A DNA stretch of 64,000 bases, taken from positions 124,001 to 188,000 of the forward strand of contig JAPMXV010000034.1 in the NCBI GenBank assembly GCA_026936335.1, in the 5' to 3' direction. This document shows, one piece after another, positions 24,613-36,473 of the stretch (its first letter is position 1; each line of letters starts with the position of its first letter). The DNA is from Mantamonas sphyraenae. Taxonomy: Eukaryota; CRuMs; Mantamonadidae. Made by a program: the position numbers and the translations under genes. Under the pieces are notes generated by a model. That model was not told the DNA's origin. It saw only the letters and a program-made list of their open reading frames with translations, and did not search any database.

Positions 24613-27600
24613 ATGGAGGCATATTTATTTGCAGCCGAGTCACTGGAGCAGATCACTCGCACACAGCCAGAGACCCTGGCACGTGTGCGAGCTGTCCATC
24701 GGCCCACTGGCACCAGCGTACGCTACACCCGTGTGCTGCTGGACGAAAACAAACAGCCGCTCATGGAGCGTCTCGACGCACTTGGCGAGGCTTCCCGACT
24801 TGGCATTGTGCCCATCATCGACCTCTTCACCTACAAACCCGGTGGCGATGATGATGATGACGCCTATGATGATGAGGATGCACCCACAAGGCATGTCCTC
24901 TCCGTTTCCTCAGCACGGTTTCCTGTCCAGCCCCCGCTGCAAGTTCGCTCACACTCGTTCCCCCCTCCATATGCCTCCCACACGTTGCCACCTCCCGTCT
25001 TGCCTCTCCTCTCAGTTTTCTGGTTGTGGTTGAGCCAGCCGCTGGGCTCACATCTATGCACCACTTCCTCTATGGCGAGGTATGCCAACGTTTGCGCGCC
25101 ACCTGCGCTTCACCGGCTCCAGTGCTCACACCCCACCCGGACCCCATTGTCCTTCGCAACCACAGGCTTTGGGAAGTTCCACTGTCACATACGAGTTTGA
25201 TGCCTCCAGGAACAGGCTGTGGTGAGTTGTGTATCCCCGTCTGTGTGTGTGTGTGAGCGAGGCCAGCGCTAACCCGCCACGGCAATGTCTTCTCCGGTCC
25301 CTTCCGCGCTTCCCCCGCAGCGGCGACGTCAGCCTTCTCTTCAACCACATGCAGAAAAAGACACGTGCGCAGGACGCTCTGGGTGAAACCATCCCTGGTG
25401 GGCTCGCACGCACCTATTTATTCTCCCTGCTCAATCTTCTGCGCTGGTACGTGTCCTCCCGTCACCGCACAACAGCACCCCCAGCACGCTTACACACTCG
25501 CATGGACAATCTTCCCACAATGTTCCTCCCACAGCATGCATGAAGACATCCAACAGCCGCATGGCAACATCAGCCCAGCCAACGTGCTCATGGACGATGA
25601 TGGCGAGGTACGTGTCCTGTGTGACGCTTGCAGGCCTATCCACGCCACACTCAAACACACGTCAATGCCCCCACGACACCACTAACCATGACATCCCCCC
25701 CCCCCCCCCTCCCCCGCCTCCCCGCACTCCTCATCCTCCTCCAGGTCCGGCTGGGCTTCTTTGCCGTCGAACGCGAGATCCTGCGGCAACCACACAAGGA
25801 CCCCGAACTGGCTGTGTGCTACTTGCCCCCCGAAATGTTGGGGATTGGACACGCCACAGAACCCATGACTGAAGAGGCAGACATCTGGTCGGCCGCCTGC
25901 GTCATGGCAGAGATGCTCATTGGCCGTCCGCTCTTTGATGCCCAGGCCACCATGCCAGGCCAACTTCGCCACGTCGCAAAGATCATGGGCTTTCCCCCAC
26001 GAACTTCCAGACGTCCCAGTGGCCTTGGCCTGGGGACAGGCTCCGCCTCCGCCTCTGCGGCACAGGGGGACACGCTCGGCGTCGGCGACGAAGGATTCTC
26101 AGACCGTTTTGCCTCTGTGCTGGACGAACTGCCCGAATCGGGTCAGGATCTACTGTGCTGCATGCTGCGTGAGGATCCAGGAGCTCGCATCAATGTGCGC
26201 GATGCTCTCAACCACCGCTACTTTGGCGAGGCATCCTTGTTTCTGGACGAGTACGACCCACCCACAGCCCTTCTCACCGTCGACGAACTCGAGCCTGTCC
26301 ATGGCCAGAGCACAGACGACGAAGAGGACGACGACGGCGAAGGGACGACAGAAGCAGATACCGGTGACGATGACGGTGATGACGACGATGACGACGACGA
26401 AGAGGATGAAGATGAGGACGAGGATGAAGACGAGGACGAGGATGAAGACGAGATCGCAGATGATAATGACGACGACGACGACGAGATCCGGACACGTGTG
26501 GAGGAGTGGATGGACGGAAGTCCCAAGAGCAGCAGCAGCAAGAGGAAACCTCGCACTCGCATCGGCAGCCTTCCATTTGCCAGTCCCAGCAAGCGTGGCG
26601 GTGCAGCAAATGCAAGCAAAGGACGCAGGAGCAGCAGCACTGGGATGACCAGGCGTGGCAAAAAGACGACCAAGAGGAAAAAGAAAGCCAGCGGCAAGGA
26701 ATCGGACAAGAAGCGACGTGGCAATCGCAGCACCAGTCGGGACGAGCCACCTCAGGACAACGATACGTCCAAGCCACGCACGCACACAGGGAGCAATTCC
26801 GTTGAACAAGCTGCACCCATGATGTGGTGGGAAAACACCGTGGAGGAACCTGCTGCGACGCAAGAAGCAACTGGCCAGCAGGGAGCAGATGCAGATGCCA
26901 CCACCCAAGCAGCGGCAAAAGACACAGCTGCATCTGCGTCTGCAACTGCGGCTGCTCCTGCAACAACTGCAACGGTGGATGAGAAGGGCACGAAGGATGA
27001 GCCAAAGCCACCACCACAGCCAGTGACGATTCCAACAATCACTGTGGGAAGTCCACATGCGGAAGGGACTCTCACAACCATGCGCAAGCCAAGGCCAGCG
27101 GTGCCTCCGACGATTGCAGAGGAGGAAGAGGACGTTGAGGATTCGACCATGACCGCGCCCTCCACCGAGCAAATGCGCAAGCAGGACATGTTTCTGTCCC
27201 TGATTGACAGCCACGCACCCAAGTCACAACAGGACGCGTCGATGGAGGACGATGCGCCAGAGCGAAGAGAGTCGCCGACCAGCGGAGACGAGGGCGACAA
27301 CAACCGCAAGGCACCTGCGCTGGAGGCGGTGGTTGAGAGCACCAATCGTGACGACAACGACGATAACCAAAGCCTGGCTAGCTCCAGCACAAACAGCACG
27401 TCTGGTAACAAGCGTACCACCAAGAAGGGGCCAGGGAGCAAGCTGCCACCGAAACTGCAGCTGGGACGACAGGCGTCGGTTCCCATGTTGGACCTTGGGC
27501 GACTGCGCACAGCTGGAAGCAGCAGCAGCAGTGCTTCACGTGGCAGTACGCTGAGCAGCAAATCGCTGTCCAAGAATTCAGGCAGGCGAAAGGCGAGCGT

Positions 27601-29215
27601 GCGTAGCGCTCGCAAACGAGCAAACACCATGGCAATTGGCCTGGGGGCGGCGAGGCTGGTCAAGAGTGCACGAGGCAGCGGCACACGCAGCGCACGTGGC
27701 AAGTCGTCCTTCGGGGCCACTGGCAAGAAGAGTGTGACACGGAAAAAGACGCACAAGAAAAAGTCCACGGCCACAACTGGCACACGGCGGCGTTCGCAGA
27801 CTGCAACGTCCTTGCGCAGTGCGACAAGCAGTACAGGGGGTGGAAGCAGCAAGAAGAAGAAGAAGCAGAGCCAGGTGGGAGTTGCGGACAAGAGCAAGAG
27901 CAGCAACAAGCAACAGGCGCGCACGAGCAACGACAAAACACAGGCAGAGAACCGAGAGAAAACAACAGCGCCCTCTGGAGATGGTGTGTACGACAATGGC
28001 CGCCGTGATGACGTATACACAGTACAGTCGGCACGAGGCCCTCACCAACAACTGCGCGACGATGATTTAGGCAACCAGCTGGAGACACGAACACAGCGTT
28101 CCATGTCGCTGTCGACGCCACGTGACCGGGTTCGCGTCTTCTGGAGCAGCTGCGCAACTCCCCTCGCCGTATCAGCACACCTGGCAACGACCAATTGCCA
28201 CGCACCCAGTCTCCAATTCATGCGCGTTCCACTGTGCCAGCCAGGCAGAGTCCGCTTTCACGAATGCGATTGATCCCGCAGGAAGCGGACGAGGAGGATG
28301 GACACAGTGACAGCAGTAGCAGCAGCGACAACAACAACAACAACAGCGACAGCAGCAGCAGCGAGGGAAGCGATGACAGCGACAACGAGCATGTGGACCA
28401 GGACGAGGAAAAAGTGGTGTCCTTCAGTGCGACGGTAGAGACTAGAACGGCCAGTGCAGACAGCGACGGCATGCCCGTGGCACGCAAGGGCTCTCGTCCC
28501 AAGCACCGCGCTCCAATCCCGCTGACCACCAGCGGTTCTGTGCTGCACCTCGTTTCACCCAAGCACTCCGAGGGTGAGAGCGAGGACTCTGGGGCCATGT
28601 CGGGCAAGGACACACCCACTACGCCGACCATTGAGATCTACAACGTGGAGAGTGATGATCTTGACGACGACATCGACAACGACGATGCGGATGAGGGCAG
28701 TTCCAGCAACACCAAGGTGCCTGGACGGTCGGGTCAACCGTTGACACCGCTGACCATTCCTCCATACGTGGCCAGCAACACATCCACACCCACAGGGAGC
28801 AGCCCCGGGAGCGCCGGCAGTCATGGCGATGGGCACCGCAAGCAGAGCCACAAACGAGGCACACGTCGCAAGTCATCCCTCAAGCGATCCAGCCTCAAGT
28901 CACCCGGACGCTCACACAAGAGCCATCGCCACACGACCACCGCCTCCTCCTCCTCTTCTTCATCTGGCACACACAAAAAGGTGCATCGCCGTCGACCGAA
29001 ACACGGCAGGCGCAGCAGCGTGTCCCCTCGACAAAGCGGCGGGGCCGCAAGCAGCAGTGGAGCCGACACAGACACCAGCTTCCCAGAGCCGATTACCAGT
29101 GTGGACAGTCCCAGCGTGGCTGGAGACTCGGTCGCATTTGATCCTCTTTCACGCACGTCTGCCTCATCCTCTTCCGCTTCCACTTCTTCATCGTTGTCGA
29201 CGGACATGCACAACG

Positions 29216-29248
<33 letters not shown>

Positions 29249-31170
29249 ACAACAACAACTCGGGCATGTCAGACGCGACCACCACCACCACCGGCAGGAC
29301 AAAGACGCCTGCGCGAGGAAACATGTCGCAGCACAGCCAGAACCAAAGCGGAATCGCCGACGACGTGGAGCTGCACATTGAGATCAGCAGAGTCAAGAAC
29401 TTGCAACAACTGGAGTACACTGGCAGCGAAGTGGTCCTTGCCGCTCTCCCGAGTCTGTTCTCCGCTCACATTGTACCCAAGGAGGTGGATCTGGAACAAC
29501 GCCTGCTGCAAAAGCGTGTGTCAGAGTCCCACGCGGGTCCAGAGCCGAGTGGAGTGGATCTGCAGTTGGATGGCCACCTCACTGTGCGTGGCTCTCGCTC
29601 GGCTCTGGCCACCAGCTGCACCAAAGAGGAGTTGGAGATCCAATTGTGGGCAGTGACAAACATTTACACATCGGGACTGCAATCTGCACCTGTGATTGAC
29701 GATTTGACCCAGAATGGCGACCTGTTGACGGGCCGGTACCAGTTTGGCGGCGTGCGCATCAGCCTGAAGTTCCTGGCCAAGTTTTACGACGTGGTCGAGG
29801 GCTGGTACCATTTGCAGGACCCACACACGCATGCGCGTTGGGCAGGTTCATGTGCGTGTCTACGCCTCGCAGTCGCTCATCCTACCGCGGCAGATCGACC
29901 CGCAGCTTGCGCGGGCCACGTCCTCCCAGGCCCACCACAGCTGGGCTGGATGGACAGGTGCATCCAGCAACCGCTCGAGTGGGACTGCAGAAGACATGCA
30001 CCGCTCCTACATGTCACTACGGGAGAGCATGCCCGAGGCTTTCTACCCGAAAATGGACCGGTACGCCAGCACTGGCGGGTACCGACGTGCCAACAACGGG
30101 CCTTCGCTGGTGGACCACATCGACCAGTGTCTGCCCAACTTTGCAAGCCTTTTTGGAGGCCGAGCGGGCAACAAGCAGCAGCAACAGCAGCAGCAGCCGC
30201 AGATGGAGGTCCCTGTGTCCACGTCGACACAGCAAGTCACGCACACGTCAAATGGCAGCTGGAACACAAGCGCCGCCATTGCGTCGAGTCAGGCCACGGT
30301 GCAAACACACACACAAGCACAGCAACAGCTGCAGGAGGCAAATGTGGCCATGCAAGGGTGGAATCACAATGTCAGTGCAGCCCAACCGATGACATTGCAG
30401 CAGTGGATGCAACAACAAGACGACGGTGTCCGCAGCACAAGCATGCAGGCGCCCTCACAGTTTCAGTTCCAACAGCAACCGCAGCAGGCGCTGGCCCAAC
30501 AGAGAACGCCGTCGCACATGACACCCACGACACAGGTGGTGGGCACGCCTGCCAACGGCGTACAGCGCACCCCAGGAAATGCCTCTGGATTCTTGAGCCC
30601 CAGCTACACGCTGGACCCCGAAGTCGAGCAGCTTCGCCTTCGTCAGCAGGAAGAAATCGACAAAATGGCAGTGCAACTGATGCAACGTGCGTTTTTGGAT
30701 GCCCTTTTCCGCCATGTCATGCCCCGTCTGCACACAAACACACACCCGCTCACACGCACAATCACGCAACCACCCCAGTCCAACAACAACTCCTGAGCAA
30801 CCTGCAGTCGGCCAACCAGACCCCAGATCACACCTATTCTGACGATGGAAGTGATGAGGACGCCAGTAGCGACGAGGACGAGGAGGAGGAGGAAGACGAC
30901 GAGGAAGAAGAATCCGATGACGATGATGAGAGTGCATTCGACATCCCATCGCCCATTCCCGGACCAGGCAGACCTGTACCAAGGAGCCATGCAGGCAATT
31001 CGATCCCTGCATGGATGCTCATGGGAGAAGGAGTCACCGACGCGTCGTTGACTGCAGAGGAGACACCCATGGCCTCGATGTTGGCAACGTCGTCTCCGTC
31101 ATCCCGACTGGGAGGTCGAGGCCACGATGGTTTCGCACATGCCAATGATGTGCACGGTCACCTTGGCTAG
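24613..31170 (+). CDS. Giant protein: degenerate protein-kinase domain, long charged repeats, C2-like domain (two frame breaks)
   Basis: Seven exons: 24613-24890, 25016-25079, 25166-25221, 25321-25446, 25535-25607, 25745-30686 and 30779-31170. The first 400 residues form a kinase fold: LVVVEPAAG (hinge region), HGNISPANVLMDDDGEVRLG where HRD and DFG belong, CYLPPEMLG for APE, and DIWSAACVMAEMLIGRPLF. The glycine loop is not seen and HRD and DFG Asp are lost, so it is a predicted pseudokinase. Then follow acidic (DEDEDEDE), Lys/Ser/Arg-rich and Ser/Asn-rich tracts, a C2-like fold (VELHIEISRVKNLQQLEYTG to GQVHVRVYASQSL), Gln-rich tracts and an acidic tail. Frame breaks at a GGG (28128-28130) and an (AC)n (29823-29828) are each cured by one repeat unit, giving 1977 residues. 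If the first break is real, two genes overlap here. The first intron uses a GC donor. The last 72 bp overlap the EDC4 stop. Confidence 0.65.
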
Positions 31171-34100
31171 AGTCTGGTCTGTGAGTGTTGAGGAAAGAGC
31201 GCGCAGGTTGATCGTCAGAGTCTCGAGAATGACCGGGATGTGCCCTCCGATCAATTTGTCGCTTGGGTCCAGTGCCATGACACACCGCTGCAGCCACGCC
31301 AGCTTGCCGCGTGTCTTTACCGACAGGTTGAAGCCCAGCTGCTGGATGAGCGACAGGACGACAGCCTGGCTCAACGCGTTGCTCTCCGCAGTAATGACGG
31401 CGTCGGGTGACACTTGGTGGCACAACCACACCACCATGTCCAGGTTGTTTGCGCTCAGCGCCATCATGAATGCATCCTCGTACTGTTGCGCTTGAATCAG
31501 TCCAACCAACTTTTCCTTGGCCGATTTCTGGTTAGGCGCTCCTGTGTTGAAGTTGCTGCCACTCTTGCTGCCACTGTAGCTCTGTGTGTTCATCGTGCTC
31601 TCGCTGCTTCGTCGGTCCATGCGCACGCTGCCTGCAGGGGAGGTGTTGTACGCCTCCATGTTTGGCATCGAGCGAGACGAGCTCATCGAGTCGATCTCAT
31701 CCCTACCGCCATTACCCAGGCCATCGCTTCCGCCTCCGCCCTGTTCTGGTGACGTTGCCATGACTGCATTGTTGCTGCTACTGCTGGTCTCGGTTGTGGT
31801 TGTTGCTTGGTTGTCCACTGTGCGGCCTGTAGGCATGGCAGCCGCCACAGCCCCGCTTGATGTGCTGTTCGTATGCACCGAAGGAGACGTATTGTCCATT
31901 GCGCTGCCACTGCCACTGCTGGGGACGTCGTTGCTGTTGCGCGCGACAAATTGTGCGTGCGCGTCGACCAGCACACCCAGCGGCTGGGTTACGTGCGCGT
32001 CCATGTTCTGTACAAACGCTGTGTTCATCTCGTTCATCATGTTGGTGACGACACTTTCGAACGTAGGCACCAGTGTACTCGTAAACGCTGTGGCAAATGC
32101 CGCATTCAGCTGCTGCTGGATGGCAGGCGCCAACATGGATTCATGCAACACTTCGGTCACCTTTTCCTCAATGGCTGGCTTCAACTGCTCCTCCACTGCT
32201 TTGCCAATGCCGTTCTGCACAGCAGCCTCGACGTGTGTGCTGATTGCACGTGACACGGTACGATTCACCTCACGTGCAATGTCTTTCTGCATCTTGGCCT
32301 GCTGCGCCTCCAGCTTTTCCGTGTAGTCCTTCTGCAGCCGCGAGAACAGCTTGTCGTGGTACTGCTGAAAGATTTTGTCCATGCGTGTGAGCAGGGTGCG
32401 CTCCACCTTCTTTACGTCCTTTTGGAACGCCTTGTCGTCGACGTTGGGCACCGAGTCCAGACTGTGGAACATGGTGCGCATGTCAAACGCCTTTGGATCC
32501 ATGTCCCCTCCCCCCTGGCCCGCCGGGCTGGCCAATGGTTTGGCTGCACTACCGCCTGTGCCCGCCGACGCAGCCGAGCCACCAACCATCCCATGAGCCG
32601 TGTTGCCAGTGGACGCATGGATGCTGCTACTGTTGTGGTTGCTGCTGATGCTACTGCTGCTGCTGCTGCTGCTGCTTTCCAGTGCACTGCTGCTTGCCCC
32701 CGCACTGTCCTGTGCTGCCTGCGCTGCAATGGCCAGCTTCAGGTTCTCGCCGCTTTGCGAGTGTGCCTGTGTGTTTAGCCTGTTGATGCGCGCCTCGTTG
32801 AGTTTTCCCGACCGAACCAGCGCAGCTCCGGGCACGTGAGGTCCTCCGTAGCGCCTGCCGCTACCGCTGCCACCACTGCTGCTGCTGCTGCTGCTGCCTC
32901 GTCGTGCTGCTGCTGTGCGAGGTACACATTGTTCGCCCGTCAGGTGCAGCTGCTGAATAGTCTTTTTGGTCAGTGCGTAGATGTAAAGGTCGCGTGGTTC
33001 CCCATCGTCATCCACGCTGTCGCCTTCACCGTCGTTTGTGTCATCGTCATCCCCTCCTTCTTGGTTTCCACGCCGAGATCCACTATCACCATCACTTCCA
33101 CCACCACGACCACCACCACCACCACCACTGCTGCTGCTGCTGCTGCTGCTGCCCCCTGTCATGCCACCCACGGTTGAGAGGCGGACGTTGCCAGCGGGGC
33201 GAGATTCGACGCTGCAGTTGAGCAGTTGCTGATCGCACCGAAATTCAGCCACACAATCAAACAGACCCGTGGTTGGCGAAAGGTGAAAGACAATCATGGC
33301 CGGGTGGACAGTGCTGGCCAAGAGCACGTAGTGCCCCTGCACGTCGAGACACAGATCAAACGCAGGATTGGTGGGCATCAGCATGTCCGAAAGGCCGGCC
33401 GACCCGCTACCAGACACGCTGTTGCTTTCAACGACCACCTGCTGGACAAGTCTGCGTGTGTTGAGGTCCCACACGCGCATGCGTTGGTTATTCGACCCAG
33501 AGGTGAGCAAGAGCGGGAAGCGACGGACGCCGTCTCCGGTCTGAGGCTGTGATGCCACAGAGGTTGGCTCGGGCAGGAAGCAAGCTGCAAACACAGGATA
33601 GGCGTGGTGTGCCATGATGGTGTCCACAAGCTTCGGGGCAGATGGGTCACTCAGGTCAAAGATCCTAGCCGAGCCGTCCTGGCTTGCCGAAGCCAGGAAG
33701 CGCCCGTCGGCCGAGAAGGACACCTGGTTCACTTGGGCCATGTGGGTGCCCACCAGCGTGATGCCATCCACAGTGGTTGGCGAACCCTCGTAGTAGCACG
33801 TCAGCTTGCCCTCCAGCTGCGAGAGAACGGTGGCCACGTTGACCAGGTACACGTTGCCGTCTGTGTCGCACATGGCCACCACGTTCTGGTCCACTGGAGA
33901 CCAGGCCACACGATGAAACGACGGACGTTGCCCTGTGGGCTGAGACGCCACCTTGAGCAGTACAGAGTGCACCTTGGTTGGGCCCTGCTGTTCCTCATCC
34001 TCGTCTGCATGGCTGCTGCTCTCCAGCTGCCACACCGACAGCGATCCATCCTTGGCCACAGAAGCAATCAGGCCGGATTGCTGGCTGAAAAACTCCATGT

Positions 34101-35102
34101 CGGCCACGTGGCCTGTGTGCACTTTCACGTTGTGCTTCTTTCCCCCACTGTGGTGGGTCGCCTTGATGCTTGGGCCTGTGAAGAAGCGATGTCGTCCCCC
34201 ATTGCATTGTGTGTCAGTCACGAGTTCAGCCTGCGTGTGTGTGCGGCAGTTGTGCGTGCATGGCCATCCATTCAGGGCTTGCCTGCGTTGACAACTCACT
34301 GCGTCCGCCCGTGTAGCAGATAAAGTCTGTGTTGGACACGATCAGCCTGCCGTGGCGATAGGTGTGGTCGTTGTTTTGCTGTGCATGTGTGTTTCCAGGG
34401 TCAGGGTTGCACATGCGGATTGTGTGTCAGCCAGCGACGTCGCCTAAGCCCTCTGACCACTCTCTTTCTGCAGACACAGACACACAACACACACCCACAC
34501 CCACAGCAACCACAGCTTACCATGGTGATGGGAAAATGCTCGGGCTCAAAGGTGCATTTGGAGTCGCGGATGGGCGTGTACTTGATGGAAGCCCCCGCGA
34601 GACGATGAGCGTGGGTGGCTGGTTCTTCGTCCTCCTCCTGCCCGTCCTCCTCCTCGTCCTGCACAGTGCTACGCTCCGATGTCGCAGCAGTGGATGTGGA
34701 TGTGTCTGCAGACGAAACTGCCAACGTGTCGGCAAGGGTGGAGGATGTGGGTGTGGTCAGAGAGGCCATCCGGGCACGAGCGCTGGCCAGCTTTGCGTTC
34801 CGGCTCGCTGTACTGTTGTTGTTGATGGATTGCGATCGTGACATGAGACTGGCCAGCTCTGCGCCGTCGCTTTCCGAGTCTTGGCTCGTCTGCGACGCCG
34901 TCGACGGCTGCTTGGCCAACATGGCCATGGGCGAAGGCGAGCCACTGCCCGAATCCACAGACCCGCTCTTGTTCTTGAACCGTGAGCGGGTGGACGACAG
35001 TGACTTGGGCATGTATTCGTCCGATGGTTGCCGGTCGATGTTGTTGCCGGTCCCTTCGGTGTCCTCTTCGCGGTTGGATGGACTACTGCCGGTGTTGGAC
35101 AT
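31099..35102 (-). CDS. EDC4: EDC4/Ge-1-like enhancer of mRNA decapping, WD40 scaffold
   Basis: Three exons, 34521-35102, 34300-34378 and 31099-34175, give 1245 residues (human EDC4 has 1401). The N-terminus is Ser-rich and acidic. A WD40 propeller follows, with AKDGSLSVWQL, VAWSPVDQNVVAMCDTDGNV, QVNQVSFSADGRFLASASQD, ARIFDL and MRVWDLNTRR. After Gly/Ser-rich linkers comes a coiled coil (LLTRMDKIFQQYHDKLFSRL through YTEKLEAQQAKM) and then the C-terminal helical repeat unit (DAFMMALSANNLDMVVWLCH, ALSQAVVLSLIQQLGFNLSV, LQRCVMALDPSD), the hallmark of EDC4/VARICOSE. These proteins hold DCP1-DCP2 in P-bodies. Both introns have CTGACACAC branch sites. Runs of Ser (AGC) are many; the polySer copies at 32640-32700 are pure repeats. 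Confidence 0.88.
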
Positions 35103-35522
35103 CGTGCCTGTGTGTTCCACTTGTTGCCTCGGGTGCCGCCCCGGCCATGCATGCACCACACCCATGTGTTCAGCGCCCACACAACCTCCTTCTCCCTGTC
35201 TCCATGTCTGACTATGGAGGTGCGCCGTGATGCGCTGTCTTGCCCAACCCCAACACTCTGCCCGCCCGTTCCTGGCCGACAAATCCGTTCTACTGCGCCG
35301 CTCCAGTTCCACCAGCCCAAAAAAAGTGAGTCCTCCTCGAGCTGGTTCGCGAGTACAGACGTGTCCACCTCCCTGGCAGATGTCTCTGCGGGATGGATGG
35401 TGCATGTGCCATACTGCCTGTGTGGTTCGCTAGTGTCCGCTATGTGTGTGGTGTCCCTGCGCGAGTGCTGACGCACCCGCGTGTTTTTTGCGATTTCCTC
35501 CTTCGCCCTGCAGCAGAGAAAA
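35103..35522 (+). promoter_or_regulatory. Shared EDC4/RPL32 upstream region, with a probable RPL32 5' UTR intron
   Basis: This 420-bp stretch separates two divergent starts and has no supported coding sequence. A strong donor (AAAAAAAGTGAGTC) at about 35321-35333, a CTGAC at about 35468 and a pyrimidine-rich acceptor (CCTTCGCCCTGCAG) ending at 35513 suggest an intron in the RPL32 5' UTR whose acceptor is 9 nt before the ATG. Confidence 0.5.
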
Positions 35523-36440
35523 ATGGTCAAGGCAATCCGTACTGTTCCCATCGTGAAGAAGCGCCGTAAGCAGTTCAAGCGCCACTTCAGCGACCGCCAC
35601 ATGCGCGTGCCGGTGAGTTTACAGCGAGTCGTCCAAGCCCAAAGGGAGCCGAAAAGCGCTCGGGGCCGCGCAGACGCCGCGCAAAGCCATGCGCATCCAC
35701 GCCCTCCGCGCACGAGGATCTGCCTGCCAGGTAGCATCTGCTCCACCCATGCCTGTGTGTGCCCTGTGGCCACAGGTGTGTGCGTATGCATTGGGCTGTG
35801 GGTCGTCGTGTAGCGAGTGGGCGCGTGTCCAACACGAGCGCATGCGCTTTTCCCTGGCCGACCCGTTGGCAATCTCGGGTCACACGCACTCTCCTGCCGC
35901 GGCACGCGTCTGCGCATGTGCATGTCTACCATCCACATGCAACGCAGACACGTGTCCGCTGTGCGTGAGCCTGTGTTGTGGCCTCGTGTGTGCCCCAGTG
36001 CTTGCCAGCCACTCGGCGCATGCAGTTTTTTCCAGGGCCGAGATTTTGCTCGCCCCGCGTACAACCACCCCGATGCTTGCCATCCCACTCACACTTCCCA
36101 TGGCCTTGTGTGCCTCTTTTACCAACTGCAGGAGTCGTGGAGGGCCCCGCGCGGTATCGACTCGTGCGTGCGCCGCCGCTTCCGTGGTGAGATCCCCATG
36201 CCCAACATTGGCTACGGATCCAACAAGAAGCACCGCCACCAAATGCCGGACGGGTTCTACAAGTACAGGGTGTTCAACGTGGCTGACCTCGAGCTCCTGC
36301 TCATGCTCAACCGCAAGTACGCTGCCGAGATCGCCAAGAGCGTCAACTCCCGCAACCGCGTCGCCATTGTCAACCGTGCCCGCGAGCTGGACATCAAGGT
36401 GACCAACGGCAACGCCCGCGTCGACGAGGAGGAGCAGTAA
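35523..36440 (+). CDS. RPL32: Ribosomal protein eL32 (RPL32)
   Basis: Exons 35523-35612 and 36132-36440 give 132 residues, the normal length. Conserved blocks are [58 protein letters not shown], and [18 protein letters not shown]. It is a component of the large ribosomal subunit. The intron (519 nt) is one of the longest in the window, yet I see no C/D-box or H/ACA snoRNA motif in it, although RP introns of animals often host such RNAs. The donor is GTGAGT and the acceptor CAACTGCAG. Confidence 0.96.
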
Positions 36441-36473
36441 ATCGCTTCCAGTCTTCATTCTCACTTGCTCTTT

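Noticed and set aside
26150-28020. Minus-strand frames opposite the acidic and basic repeats of the pseudokinase gene
   Set aside because: Produced by GAC/GAG and AAG repeats read backwards, giving Val/Leu/Ser runs that only imitate membrane segments.
30017-30796. Gln-rich frame starting at 29831 as a separate gene
   Set aside because: Its first residues complete the C2-like fold of the upstream frame; a two-base repeat indel explains the break better.
35613-36131. snoRNA inside the RPL32 intron
   Set aside because: No RTGATGA/CTGA box pair and no ACA-ended hairpin recognised.
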